From positions 1 to 64,000 of the forward strand of contig NZ_LFLU01000015.1 of the NCBI RefSeq assembly GCF_001189965.1: a DNA stretch of 64,000 bases, read 5' to 3'. The notes under the pieces were generated by a model. That model was not told where the DNA came from. It searched no databases and saw only the letters and a program-made list of their open reading frames with translations. Shown piece after piece: positions 8,955 to 17,773 of this stretch; position 1 is the first letter of the stretch, and each line of letters opens with the position of its first letter. A program made the position numbers and the translations under genes. The stretch comes from Herbaspirillum rhizosphaerae. Its GTDB lineage: Bacteria; Pseudomonadota; Gammaproteobacteria; Burkholderiales; Burkholderiaceae_D.

Positions 8955-9380
8955 ATGATTCTCTTTCTTGACTTCGACGGCGTCCTACACCCTGTCAGCA
9001 GGGAAGCAGGTACTTTCGCTCATCTAATACACTTCGAATGTGTCATCCGCGATTTCCCCGGAGTCGACATCGTAATCTCCAGTGCTTGGCGCGAAAATCA
9101 TAGCCTTGAGGAACTACAAGCATTTTTTACATCTGACCTCCGTCAACGCATTATTGATGTAACTCCTGTGCTATCTCACTTATCTCATCAATATCTACGT
9201 CAAGCAGAGATCATGCTCTGGTTACGCGAAGCTGGTCGCGAATATGAGGGATGGATTGCAATCGATGACAGCGATTGGTTGTTTGCTCCAGCATGCCGAA
9301 ATCTGATACTGGTTGATACGGATATTGGCTTTGACTCAATAGCAGAAAAAAATCTTCGTGCAAAGCTTTCTGGGTACTAA
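8955..9380 (+). CDS. HAD-superfamily phosphatase-like protein (HAD_SAK type)
   Basis: A 141-residue protein opening with LFLDFDGVLHP, the HAD motif I with nucleophile D6 and acid/base D8. Motif II-like SSAWR and a late acidic DDSDW near residue 108 complete a minimal HAD core without a large cap. Small HAD proteins of this form are grouped as HAD_SAK, named from RNA-repair proteins. The substrate is unknown. It overlaps the convergent gene on the other strand by 4 bp at the stops. Confidence 0.7.
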   Translation: MILFLDFDGVLHPVSREAGTFAHLIHFECVIRDFPGVDIVISSAWRENHSLEELQAFFTSDLRQRIIDVTPVLSHLSHQYLRQAEIMLWLREAGREYEGWIAIDDSDWLFAPACRNLILVDTDIGFDSIAEKNLRAKLSGY

Positions 9381-11032
9381 TTATTTTCAAGTAGCAGCAG
9401 AATCCTCGTACTAATTGCTTCGCTCTTAGCCTCGCGATCCCTTGAGATGAAATCAGCGGTAGCACGTTGCAACATATCTGGCAAACTTGATTCGTGCTCT
9501 TCATCCATGAGATAGAGCTTCGAATAAGGGGGATCTGCTTCGGTGACAATGATAGTGATGTTTGTGCTGTTATTGATCGCTGAAAGCGCGGCAACTCTTC
9601 TTTCTCGTAGCTGATGTTCTCCTACCGCAAAGAACAGATCCAAATCGATTTCGCCTTCATCATCGGACGATACCGTAATAGGAATAGTCCACCCATCCTC
9701 GCTACTTTCCGTCAACAACTCAAGTTTCCATTCCTTTAGGGCTTTGAGATCGTCAACGATATCTTTAAGAAAATCTGGAACTGGAAATTTTGATTCGTCT
9801 TTTGTTTTTATCTGCAAATCAACGGAGCGTACGCGTCGATCTGATCCGACGTCTCCGACAGCGGCGTTCGTTTCACTTGTAGATCCGGCGACAAGTATTG
9901 CCCCACTGCGCGGTGCCGCCAAGATCTTGTTCTTCCAAATTGTCTTTGTCGTTAAATCGGTGAACCGCTGTGCAGCCCATACGGGACGTGCCTGTCGAGT
10001 TAGTTTTCCGGAGGCATCCTCTTCTACCAACTGCCGATCTGATGATCGTCGCGCCGGCTTAACTAGGCGAGGTTTGGATGCATCAATGGGTGAAGTAGTG
10101 TCAGCTGACGCGACGCGCCGATCTTTGACGTCGTAGCGCAAAGAACGAAATGGGAATGGATGCGAGCATGAGCGAAGACTGTAGACAAGGAACGTAGCGC
10201 GTGGCTGCCCAGAGAATGACAACCACTTCCCGGATGCTGTTAGTGTTGTCACACCTTCAAATGGGAAATGCGCTTGTGGATGAATTTCTTGATTTGATAC
10301 CGATGCTTTGAGAAGCGATGTACCCACGTTAACTGCCGACCGCCAGGCCGTGGAATCCATATGCATACGGCCAATGTCAGCAGCTGAAGCACCTGAAATA
10401 CCTTCGGCTAGCGCCATAGATAGTTGGCCGTTGATTTTGCTGTGATGGGCTTTGCTATATAAAGCGTCTCGGTTGAGCGGAGGTAGAAACAGCTTTGTCA
10501 GCAAATTGCTGGAAGACCCGAAATAGAAACGAATCAACTCAATGCAAGGAATAATCATTCGACGTTCGCTAGGCAAGTCGATCATCAAACAATAGGATTG
10601 CGTGGCCTGCATGTGCCAAGGATGTTCTCCTCGAGGCAGCAAGAAGCCATTCTCTTCCAAATTGAGCCCAGCCTTAATCAGACTGACGGTTTCTGAGCCT
10701 ATATCTAAATTGGAAAAGCTTTCGAATTCGTAATCGGGCGTGGTCTCCAATAGACCATCACGCCAAATATCGCCGATACGAAGTAACGGCAAGGTTCCAA
10801 CTGAAACCCATACTTTGCGTTGCTTGGTGACGAATGTAGATTCCGGATTGAGAAGAGCCGAATGGTCCTCGCGATAGCGCTCATCGATCACACGTGATAG
10901 ATGAAGGAGAACGGATGGCTGTTTGCGTCGAATCATACGGTTTGGAAAGGCGATCTCACCAAACCAGTCGATGCGCCAGGCATGCCCGTCGGTGGGCAAG
11001 GCGCCGATCGTCAATGCATTTGCTTCTGCCAT
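9377..11032 (-). CDS. 551-residue hypothetical protein, weakly TnsE-like
   Basis: A large soluble protein without an obvious catalytic motif. Its layout faintly recalls the Tn7 target-selection protein TnsE: similar length, an early WRIDWFGEI strand, a mid segment MIIPCIELIRFYF like the TnsE stretch before its central domain, an acidic low-complexity linker around the middle, and a C-terminal hydrophobic strand ITIIVTEAD followed by an LSTL-like region (SSLPDML). This is recognition by eye and may be wrong. No TnsA, TnsB, TnsC or TnsD is visible. It ends the AT-rich accessory block and lies about 120 bp from lipA, so it marks the boundary with the core chromosome. Confidence 0.35.
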   Translation of the reverse strand: MAEANALTIGALPTDGHAWRIDWFGEIAFPNRMIRRKQPSVLLHLSRVIDERYREDHSALLNPESTFVTKQRKVWVSVGTLPLLRIGDIWRDGLLETTPDYEFESFSNLDIGSETVSLIKAGLNLEENGFLLPRGEHPWHMQATQSYCLMIDLPSERRMIIPCIELIRFYFGSSSNLLTKLFLPPLNRDALYSKAHHSKINGQLSMALAEGISGASAADIGRMHMDSTAWRSAVNVGTSLLKASVSNQEIHPQAHFPFEGVTTLTASGKWLSFSGQPRATFLVYSLRSCSHPFPFRSLRYDVKDRRVASADTTSPIDASKPRLVKPARRSSDRQLVEEDASGKLTRQARPVWAAQRFTDLTTKTIWKNKILAAPRSGAILVAGSTSETNAAVGDVGSDRRVRSVDLQIKTKDESKFPVPDFLKDIVDDLKALKEWKLELLTESSEDGWTIPITVSSDDEGEIDLDLFFAVGEHQLRERRVAALSAINNSTNITIIVTEADPPYSKLYLMDEEHESSLPDMLQRATADFISRDREAKSEAISTRILLLLENN

Positions 11033-11154
11033 CCGTTATTCAGCTCCCCAGCTGAAAATGACGAATACATTGTCACTTTATTATTTAAATCTCACCCACT
11101 TATAGAAAATCTCAACTTCTTCTAGATATTCTCATTAACTTATATCATTCACAC

Positions 11155-12126
11155 TCAACCAACCAGCCCATGCGCCTGCTGATCCGCGTGATAGCTCGAA
11201 CGCACCATCGCGCCGACGGCCGCGTGCACGAAGCCCATCTTGTAGGCTTCTTCTTCGTACATCTTGAAGGTGTCGGGATGCACGTAGCGGCGCACCGGCA
11301 AGTGGTCGCCGCTTGGCATCAGGTATTGGCCGATGGTGAGCATGTCGACGTTGTGGGCGCGCATGTCGCGCATGACTTGCAGGACTTCTTCGTCGGTCTC
11401 GCCGAGGCCGACCATGATGCCGGACTTGGTCGGGGTGTTCGGATGCAGGTCCTTGAAGCGCTTCAGCAGGTTCAGCGAGTATTCGTAGTCGGAACCGGGA
11501 CGCGCTTCCTTGTACAGGCGCGGCGCGGTTTCGAGGTTGTGGTTCATCACGTCCGGCGGCGCCATCTTGAGGATTTCCAGCGCGCGGTCCATGCGGCCGC
11601 GGAAGTCCGGGGTCAGGATTTCGATGCGGGTCTCGGGCGACAGTTCACGCACGCGCTGGATGCAGGCGGCGAAGTGGCCGGCGCCGCCGTCGCGCAGGTC
11701 GTCGCGGTCGACGCTGGTGATGACAACATAGCTCAGCTTGAGCTGGGCGATGGTCTTGGCGAGGTTTTCCGGTTCATTCGGATCGAGCGGATCGGGACGG
11801 CCGTGGCCGACGTCGCAGAACGGGCAGCGGCGGGTGCACTTGTCGCCCATGATCATGAAGGTCGCGGTGCCCTTGCCGAAGCATTCGCCGATGTTGGGGC
11901 AGGACGCTTCTTCGCACACCGTCACCAGGTTGTTGGCGCGCAGGATGTCCTTGATTTCGTAGAAGCGGGTGGTCGGCGAGCCGGCCTTGACGCGAATCCA
12001 GTCGGGCTTCTTGAGCTTTTCCGCCGGCATGATCTTGATCGGGATCCAGGCCGTCTTGCCGGCGCCCTTTTGCTTGTCGGTGGGATTGCGCAGCGAAGAC
12101 TCGGCTGTTGTGATGTCGGTAGTCAT
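11155..12126 (-). CDS. lipA: Lipoyl synthase
   Basis: A radical-SAM enzyme that inserts two sulphur atoms into octanoyl groups on lipoyl domains. I use ATG 12126, giving 323 residues in line with the family; an upstream in-frame start runs into the lipB side. The radical-SAM cluster CTRRCPFC supplies C97, C101 and C104. The auxiliary cluster that is the sulphur source is C71, C76 and C82 ([12 protein letters not shown]). The terminal serine-containing tail (RSSYHA) that ligates the auxiliary cluster is also present. It follows lipB by 22 bp and is surely co-transcribed with it. Confidence 0.97.
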   Translation of the reverse strand: MTTDITTAESSLRNPTDKQKGAGKTAWIPIKIMPAEKLKKPDWIRVKAGSPTTRFYEIKDILRANNLVTVCEEASCPNIGECFGKGTATFMIMGDKCTRRCPFCDVGHGRPDPLDPNEPENLAKTIAQLKLSYVVITSVDRDDLRDGGAGHFAACIQRVRELSPETRIEILTPDFRGRMDRALEILKMAPPDVMNHNLETAPRLYKEARPGSDYEYSLNLLKRFKDLHPNTPTKSGIMVGLGETDEEVLQVMRDMRAHNVDMLTIGQYLMPSGDHLPVRRYVHPDTFKMYEEEAYKMGFVHAAVGAMVRSSYHADQQAHGLVG

Positions 12127-12148
12127 AAGAGTGATTTCTGAAGCCATC

Positions 12149-12805
12149 TCAGGCGGATGGCGAAAAAGCAAAATGCTCAACGAGTTTGTCGGCGAGCAGC
12201 GTTTGCACGTCGCTCAGCGGGGCGGCGACGTCCAGCGTCTGCATGTCGACGGTGGCGAGGCCTTCGTAGCCGCAAGGGTTGATCCAGGAAAACGGCGCCA
12301 GATCCATCGCCACATTGAGCGACACGCCGTGATAGGTGCAACCGTTGCTGCGGATTTTCAATCCCAGCGCAGCAATCTTGGCGCCCTGCCACGGCCCTGA
12401 ACTGACATAGATGCCGGGCGCGCCCTGCTTGCGCTCACCAGCGAGATTATACGCCGCCAGCGTGTCGATCACCGCCTGCTCGATCTTTTGCACGAATTCG
12501 CGGGCGAACAGGCGCGCGCCGGGATGGTTGCGACGCAGATCCATGAGCAGGTAGATCACCACCTGGCCGGGGCCGTGGAAGGTGACTTCGCCGCCGCGGT
12601 CGGTCTGGATCACGGGAATGGCGTGCGGGTTGAGCACGTGGGCCATGTCGGCGCCCAGCCCGAGGGTGAATACCGGCGGGTGTTCGACGATCCAGAGCTG
12701 GTCGGGGGAGTCGGCGGTGCGGCTGTCGGTGTAGGCGCGCATGGCGTTGAAGCTGGTTTCGTAAGCCTCGACGCCACGGTGGATGATCTGTGGAGCGGTT
12801 CGCAT
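12149..12805 (-). CDS. lipB: Octanoyl-[ACP]:protein octanoyltransferase
   Basis: It transfers octanoate from acyl carrier protein to lipoyl domains, the step before LipA. From ATG 12805 the product is 218 residues, the usual size. The glycine-rich stretch [12 protein letters not shown] (from residue 70) is the family signature. The catalytic pair is K143 (GAKIAALG) and C178 (INPCGY). In many betaproteobacteria lipB is preceded by a ybeD-like gene and a D-amino-acid transaminase gene. Here those two lie 3.5 kb upstream on the same strand, separated by unrelated genes. Confidence 0.96.
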   Translation of the reverse strand: MRTAPQIIHRGVEAYETSFNAMRAYTDSRTADSPDQLWIVEHPPVFTLGLGADMAHVLNPHAIPVIQTDRGGEVTFHGPGQVVIYLLMDLRRNHPGARLFAREFVQKIEQAVIDTLAAYNLAGERKQGAPGIYVSSGPWQGAKIAALGLKIRSNGCTYHGVSLNVAMDLAPFSWINPCGYEGLATVDMQTLDVAAPLSDVQTLLADKLVEHFAFSPSA

Positions 12806-12884
12806 GACGGCAAGTGTAACGAAAATCCCGGATCGCCGCCCGCGCCGCATGGATTGTCCATGCGGCAATTTTTCGTTGAAAGCC

Positions 12885-13250
12885 TTACTGGCTGCAGCTT
12901 CCCGGGGCTTCGACGGCTTTTGTCGCGGTCCGGCCGGCGTGATTGCGGCCGCGGCTGTGGATCCGGCGCGCCAACGCTTCGAACACCCTCGCCAGGCGTA
13001 CCAGCCAATGGCGGCGGCACAGGCCGATGTGCAGCTTGCTGGCGGTATTGACCGATTCGATCACCACCAGGCCATGACCCGGGATATCCAGGCTTTGTCC
13101 GCCGGAAAGCCAGTAATCAGTGCGGCCGCCTTCGATGGTCACCCACACGCGGCCGCTGCCGACCTGCAGGCAGACCGGGCGCGTGACCTGCAGCGAGGTC
13201 ACGTCGCCGGCTTGCAGCCGGATTTGCCTTCTAGTGAAAATATTTTGCAT
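12885..13250 (-). CDS. DUF2917 family protein
   Basis: A 121-residue protein starting at ATG 13250 ([16 protein letters not shown]). The first ~70 residues form the small beta-rich DUF2917 domain, with VWVTIEGG and YWLSGGQSL. The C-terminal third is basic and disordered-looking. Function is unknown. It is divergent from a GcvA-like LysR gene across a 180-bp spacer, a pairing often seen in betaproteobacteria, so it is probably the regulator's target. Confidence 0.75.
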   Translation of the reverse strand: MQNIFTRRQIRLQAGDVTSLQVTRPVCLQVGSGRVWVTIEGGRTDYWLSGGQSLDIPGHGLVVIESVNTASKLHIGLCRRHWLVRLARVFEALARRIHSRGRNHAGRTATKAVEAPGSCSQ

Positions 13251-13430
13251 GACATCACCTCTTTGGATTACCGTTTCCGGGGCAACTGGCCGATCCGCTC
13301 GCGGCATCCTGCTGCCACTTTGCGAATCAGGTTGCCTGATCGATGGAGGTATTCTAGACAGCGCCACGGGCAAACCAAAACGATATATATTCTCAGTTCT
13401 TGCTAATTTTTCTGACAAAGAAACACGTCC

Positions 13431-14348
13431 ATGGCCGATTTCCGCAAACTGCCCAACCTCGCTGCCCTGCGCGCTTTTGAAGCGGCGGCGCGGCATGAGA
13501 GTTTTTCGCGCGCAGCGGAAGAGATCCATGTCACGCCGGGTGCGATCAGCCACCAGATCCGCGCGCTGGAAGAAGAACTGGGATTGCCCTTGTTCACCCG
13601 CAACGGCAAACGCATCGCCATCACCGACAGCGGCCAGCGCTTCGCCGCCGCGGTCCGCAAGTCGCTGGGCGAGATCGTCGCGGCCGCCGAGACGCTGCAG
13701 GAACAGAACCGGCAGCAGCGGCTGGTGGTGTCGTCGCCGCCCTCCTTCGCCTCGCGCTGGCTGGCGCCGCGGCTGTGGAAATTCGTCGACCGCCATCCCG
13801 GCATCGAAGTGGTGTTGCAATCGAGCAGCCATCTCAACGATCTGGCGCGCGACGGCATCGACGTCGGCCTGCGCTTCGGCCTCGGTGTTTATCCGGGCCT
13901 GACATCGGAAAAACTCCTCGAGGAGTTTTATTACCCGGTTGCCAGCCCGCACTATCGCCAGGGACGCTTGCCGTCATCGACGCAGCAGTTGCGCGACTGC
14001 ACGCTGCTGCGCATGGACGGCCTGCAGGAATCGTGGCTGCCGTGGTTTGCGCTGGCCGGGCTGGATTTGCCGGATCCGGCCGGCGGGCTGGTGACCGAGG
14101 ATTCGTCGCTGACCTTGCGCGCGGCTGCCGACGGCGCCGGTGTTGCATTGACGCGTCACGCCATTGCCTCGCAGGAAATTGCCGCCGGAGAACTGGTGCG
14201 CCTGTTCGACATCGCGCTGCTGAGCGAGCGCGCCTACTATTTCGTCACCGTGCCGGATGCGGCGGTGAAGCCCCAGGTGCGGCAATTCCGCGAGTGGCTG
14301 GACGAGGAAGTCGCACTCTTCAAAGCGCACAGCCGCTGGCCCGGCTGA
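13431..14348 (+). CDS. LysR-family regulator, GcvA-like
   Basis: A 305-residue regulator with an N-terminal winged helix-turn-helix (residues about 10-65) and a C-terminal ligand-binding domain. The start PNLAALRAFEAAARHESF and the ITPGAISHQIRALE-like helix (here VTPGAISHQIRALE) are typical of the GcvA subgroup. It is divergent from the DUF2917 gene, and the shared intergenic stretch probably holds its operator. The ligand is unknown. GC content and codon use match the core chromosome. Confidence 0.85.
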   Translation: MADFRKLPNLAALRAFEAAARHESFSRAAEEIHVTPGAISHQIRALEEELGLPLFTRNGKRIAITDSGQRFAAAVRKSLGEIVAAAETLQEQNRQQRLVVSSPPSFASRWLAPRLWKFVDRHPGIEVVLQSSSHLNDLARDGIDVGLRFGLGVYPGLTSEKLLEEFYYPVASPHYRQGRLPSSTQQLRDCTLLRMDGLQESWLPWFALAGLDLPDPAGGLVTEDSSLTLRAAADGAGVALTRHAIASQEIAAGELVRLFDIALLSERAYYFVTVPDAAVKPQVRQFREWLDEEVALFKAHSRWPG

Positions 14349-14739
14349 TTTTGGCGGGCGGTGCTTGCGCGCTCGTCCGCGCAAACCCGCAAATGCTGCG
14401 GGAAAACCTCTCTGTTCACCTGCTTGCCTGTCTGCGAAATACTCTATCGTATGTACATAGAGCGGCAACCATGATTGCCGACGAGCATCCGCGTTTGTCT
14501 GCCGACGATGTCGCACGGATTACCGCCACTGCGACAGGCGACCAATGAGATGCCGATAAAACCCTCTCCCCTTTGCATGCGCAGCGCCGATTGCTATCCG
14601 CAAGAGATCTTGTGCCTCGCTTCGAGCCGGCTGCCGCATTGCCGTCTTTGATTTCACCGCTTGCCTGTTGTCGTCTTACCCGTCCTTGCGCCGGGCATTT
14701 TTTGCATTGGGTTTCACCCGTTTCGTCAGGAGATCGAAC
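14349..14739. other. 391-bp spacer without a recognisable gene
   Basis: This stretch between the LysR gene and the chemotaxis receptor has short open frames only, none with a ribosome site or a recognisable product. A ribosome site (CAGGAG) sits at its right end before the receptor start. A promoter for the receptor should be here, but I cannot point to one with confidence. Confidence 0.5.
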
Positions 14740-16281
14740 ATGAAAAATCTAAAAATCGGCGTACGCCTCGGCATCGGCTTTATCGTCATTCTGATGTTGA
14801 TGGTCGTCATGCTGGGCATCAGCATATGGCGCCTGCAGCAGATCAATGCCGCCGTCGTCTCGATGACCACCGACTCCATCGTCAATGAACGCAACGCCAA
14901 CGAATGGCTGGCGGTTATCCGCGAAAGCGGCATCCGCACGCTGGCGGTGATCAAGACGGAAGATGCCGACGCCCAGCAATTCTTCCAGGCGCAGATCGCA
15001 TCCGAATCGGCGCGCGTGTTGCCGATCCGCAAGAAGATCGAAGAAACCAACACGGCGCCGCAGGAAATCGCGCAGTTAGCCGTGATCAACAAGATCCGCG
15101 ATGAATACAACGGCACCCGCGTTGAAGTCTTCAAGCTGAAAAAAGCGGGCGACATGGACACCGTCAAGAAGATGACGGCCGAAAAAATCGTGCCGCTGTA
15201 TCAGGCTTATGCCGACAGCGTCGCCAAGTTCCGCGACATGCAGCGCCAGGAAATCACCAATTCCGCCAACGCCGTGAGCAACTACTATCTGTCCAGCCGC
15301 ACCCTGCTGATCATTCTCGGCGTGGTGGAGCTGGTGCTGGGCGGGGTGCTGGCGTGGCTGCTGACGGTCAGCATCACGCGCCCGCTGACCCAGGCCGTCG
15401 GCATTGCCGAGACCGTGGCTTCGGGCGATCTGAGTTCCAGCATCGTCTCCGAAGGCAAGGATGAAACCAGCCAGCTGCTGACCGCGTTGAAAACCATGAA
15501 CGACAACCTGCTCAATATCGTCAGCCAGGTGCGTACCGGTACCGACACCATCAGCACGGCGTCGAGCGAAATCGCCAGCGGCAATCTCGACCTGTCCTCG
15601 CGCACCGAACAGCAAGCCGGTTCGCTGGAAGAAACCGCGTCGGCCATGGAAGAACTGACCTCCACCGTGAAACAGAATGCCGACAACGCGCGCCAGGCGA
15701 ATCAACTGGCGGTGTCGGCCTCGGAAGTCGCCGTGCAAGGCGGCAACGTGGTCAGTCAGGTGGTCGACACCATGGGCTCGATCAACGACTCCTCGCGCAA
15801 GATCGTCGACATCATCAGCGTCATCGACGGCATCGCTTTCCAGACCAACATTCTCGCGCTGAACGCCGCGGTGGAAGCTGCCCGCGCCGGCGAACAGGGC
15901 CGCGGCTTTGCGGTGGTGGCCTCCGAAGTGCGCAGCCTGGCGCAACGTTCTTCGGCTGCGGCGAAAGAGATCAAGACGCTGATCGACGACTCGGTGTCGA
16001 AGGTCGATGTCGGCAGCAAGCTGGTGTTGCAGGCCGGCGACACCATGAACGAAGTGGTGGCGAGCGTGAAGCGCGTGACCGACATCGTCGGCGAGATCAG
16101 CTCGGCCAGCCAGGAACAAAGCGCCGGCATCAGCGAAGTCGGCCAGGCGATTACCTTGATGGATGAAGCAACGCAACAGAACGCGGCGCTGGTGGAGCAA
16201 GCGGCAGCGGCGGCGCAGTCGCTGCAGGATCAGGCCGGGCGCCTGGCGCAAGTGGTCAGCATCTTCAAGCTGGCGCGCTAA
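14740..16281 (+). CDS. Methyl-accepting chemotaxis protein
   Basis: A 513-residue inner-membrane receptor. The start ATG 14740 follows CAGGAG. Residues about 10-32 form the first membrane helix, a periplasmic four-helix bundle sensor follows, and a second membrane helix ([19 protein letters not shown]) lies near residue 195. A HAMP domain leads into the cytoplasmic signalling coiled coil, whose tip [20 protein letters not shown] contacts CheA and CheW. There is no C-terminal CheR/CheB-binding pentapeptide. The sensor domain looks like the four-helix-bundle 4HB_MCP type, so the ligand may be a small organic molecule; that is inference. A terminator follows directly. Confidence 0.93.
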   Translation: MKNLKIGVRLGIGFIVILMLMVVMLGISIWRLQQINAAVVSMTTDSIVNERNANEWLAVIRESGIRTLAVIKTEDADAQQFFQAQIASESARVLPIRKKIEETNTAPQEIAQLAVINKIRDEYNGTRVEVFKLKKAGDMDTVKKMTAEKIVPLYQAYADSVAKFRDMQRQEITNSANAVSNYYLSSRTLLIILGVVELVLGGVLAWLLTVSITRPLTQAVGIAETVASGDLSSSIVSEGKDETSQLLTALKTMNDNLLNIVSQVRTGTDTISTASSEIASGNLDLSSRTEQQAGSLEETASAMEELTSTVKQNADNARQANQLAVSASEVAVQGGNVVSQVVDTMGSINDSSRKIVDIISVIDGIAFQTNILALNAAVEAARAGEQGRGFAVVASEVRSLAQRSSAAAKEIKTLIDDSVSKVDVGSKLVLQAGDTMNEVVASVKRVTDIVGEISSASQEQSAGISEVGQAITLMDEATQQNAALVEQAAAAAQSLQDQAGRLAQVVSIFKLAR

Positions 16282-16315
16282 AGCGGAAAAAAAGCGAAAA
16301 AACTTCGCCCAAAGA

Positions 16316-16355
16316 AAAACCGGTTCGTCTCTTGCGGGAGCGAACCGGTTTTTTT
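16316..16355 (+). terminator. Rho-independent terminator after the chemotaxis receptor
   Basis: AACCGGTTCG pairs with CGAACCGGTT around a loop of about 14 bases, followed by a T-run. The A-run on the left side lets it also serve the convergent ybeD-like gene. Confidence 0.85.
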
Positions 16356-16372
16356 ACGTCTTGCAAAATGGC

Positions 16373-16645
16373 TTACAGCACGAACTTGACCATCTCGTGT
16401 CCGGACAGCGCGCGATACAGATTGTCGAGCTGCTCACGGCTGGTGGCGCGCACGGTCACGGTCAGCGACAGGTATTTGCCCTGCGAGGAAGGACGCATCT
16501 CGACCTTGCCGGCGTGGAAAGTGGGATCGTATTCGGTGATCATGTTGACGATGGTATTGGCGAACTCATCGTGCATGATGCCGACAACTTTGATGGGAAA
16601 GTCGCTCGGATATTCGATCAGGGATTCTTCGGTAGGAGCTGGCAT
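16373..16645 (-). CDS. DUF493/YbeD-like protein
   Basis: A 90-residue protein of the DUF493 family with a small alpha-beta (ferredoxin-like) fold. Recognisable pieces are ESLIEYPSDFPIKVVG near the start and SSQGKYLSLTVTV in the middle. E. coli YbeD has no firm function and lies near lipB. Here the gene follows the D-amino-acid transaminase gene with a spacing of about 140 bp, keeping part of the usual order transaminase-ybeD-lipB. Confidence 0.88.
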   Translation of the reverse strand: MPAPTEESLIEYPSDFPIKVVGIMHDEFANTIVNMITEYDPTFHAGKVEMRPSSQGKYLSLTVTVRATSREQLDNLYRALSGHEMVKFVL

Positions 16646-16784
16646 GGTGTACGGCTTTCGACTTTCAATAGGGACTGCGAGGAACTGCGCCTATTTTACG
16701 CCATGCACCAGCCGCTTTGCGCATGTCTTGCCAATCGACAATAAACGGCAAGACATGCGACTTCTCATCGGCAAGGCCACCGCA

Positions 16785-17636
16785 TCAGAGTGCGGCTTTG
16801 GCTTCCTGATACGCGGCGTACAGCTTGGCAAATACCGGGCCCGGCTTGCCGTTGCCGACCCTCTTGTCGTCGATGGTGACGACTGGCAAGACTTCCTTGG
16901 TAGCCGAGGACAACAGCACTTCATCGGCGGCGAACACTTCTTCCTGCGTGATGCGGCGCGCTTCGAACACGATGCCTTGCGACTTGCACAACTCTTCGAT
17001 CAGGCCGTAGCGGATGCCTTCCAGGATCAGGTTGTCTTTCGGCGGCGCCGACAGCTTGCCGTCCTTGACGATCCAGACGTTGGACGACGACGCTTCGCTC
17101 AGGAAGCCGTCGCGGAACTGGATGGTTTCGGTGACTTCGTGTTCGGCGGCGTATTGCGCCGCCAGCACGTTGCCCAGCAGCGAAGTCGACTTGATCTGGC
17201 AGTTCAGCCAGCGCTTGTCCTGCATCGTCACGCAAGCCACGCCCTTGGCGCGCACTTCGGCCGACGGCACCGCCAGCGGGCTGGTCATCATGAACACGGT
17301 CGGCGTGACCGGATCCTTGGGAAAAGCATGGCCGCGCTTGGCGACGCCGCGCGTGACCTGGATGTAGACGATCTGGTCGCCGAGGTCGTTGGCCTGCACC
17401 ACGCGCTCGATCAGCGCCAGCCATTCGGCTTCGCTATGCGGATTGGTAATACCGATGGTGCCCAGGCTGCGGAACAGGCGCGCAATGTGATGCGTGCCGC
17501 GGAACGGCTTGCGGGCATACATCGGGATCACTTCATAGACGCCGTCGCCGAAGATGAAGCCGCGATCGAGCACAGGGATGCGGGCTTCGGAGAGCGGCGT
17601 CATGTCGCCGTTGAGGTACACGATAGGGTCGTTCAT
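16785..17636 (-). CDS. dat: D-amino-acid transaminase (class IV aminotransferase)
   Basis: A 283-residue pyridoxal-phosphate enzyme of fold type IV. It starts with IVYLNGDMTPLSEARIPVLD and carries FIFGDGVYEVIP, QVTRGVAKRGHAFP and a late SSATKEVLPV phosphate-binding region typical of D-alanine transaminases. Such enzymes interconvert D-amino acids and 2-oxo acids and can feed D-glutamate into cell-wall synthesis. Substrate preference cannot be separated from branched-chain or aminodeoxychorismate relatives with certainty, but the genomic pairing with ybeD and lipB favours Dat. Confidence 0.85.
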   Translation of the reverse strand: MNDPIVYLNGDMTPLSEARIPVLDRGFIFGDGVYEVIPMYARKPFRGTHHIARLFRSLGTIGITNPHSEAEWLALIERVVQANDLGDQIVYIQVTRGVAKRGHAFPKDPVTPTVFMMTSPLAVPSAEVRAKGVACVTMQDKRWLNCQIKSTSLLGNVLAAQYAAEHEVTETIQFRDGFLSEASSSNVWIVKDGKLSAPPKDNLILEGIRYGLIEELCKSQGIVFEARRITQEEVFAADEVLLSSATKEVLPVVTIDDKRVGNGKPGPVFAKLYAAYQEAKAAL

Positions 17637-17773
17637 GGGGCGTTTTCTTTTGAAAGTTCAGATAAGGAAGTTCGGCGAACAGAGACATTTTTGCACAGAC
17701 GCGCGTGCGCCGTTATGCAAAGTAAGCATTGCGCGATGCCGTGCGTCGGCGTCGCGCAATGTGACGGATGTGG

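Noticed and set aside
11170-12141. Long open frame opposite lipA
   Set aside because: Antisense shadow of lipA with His/Ala/Val-rich composition and no motif.
15076-16251. Long open frame opposite the chemotaxis receptor
   Set aside because: Antisense shadow; the receptor frame has complete domains.
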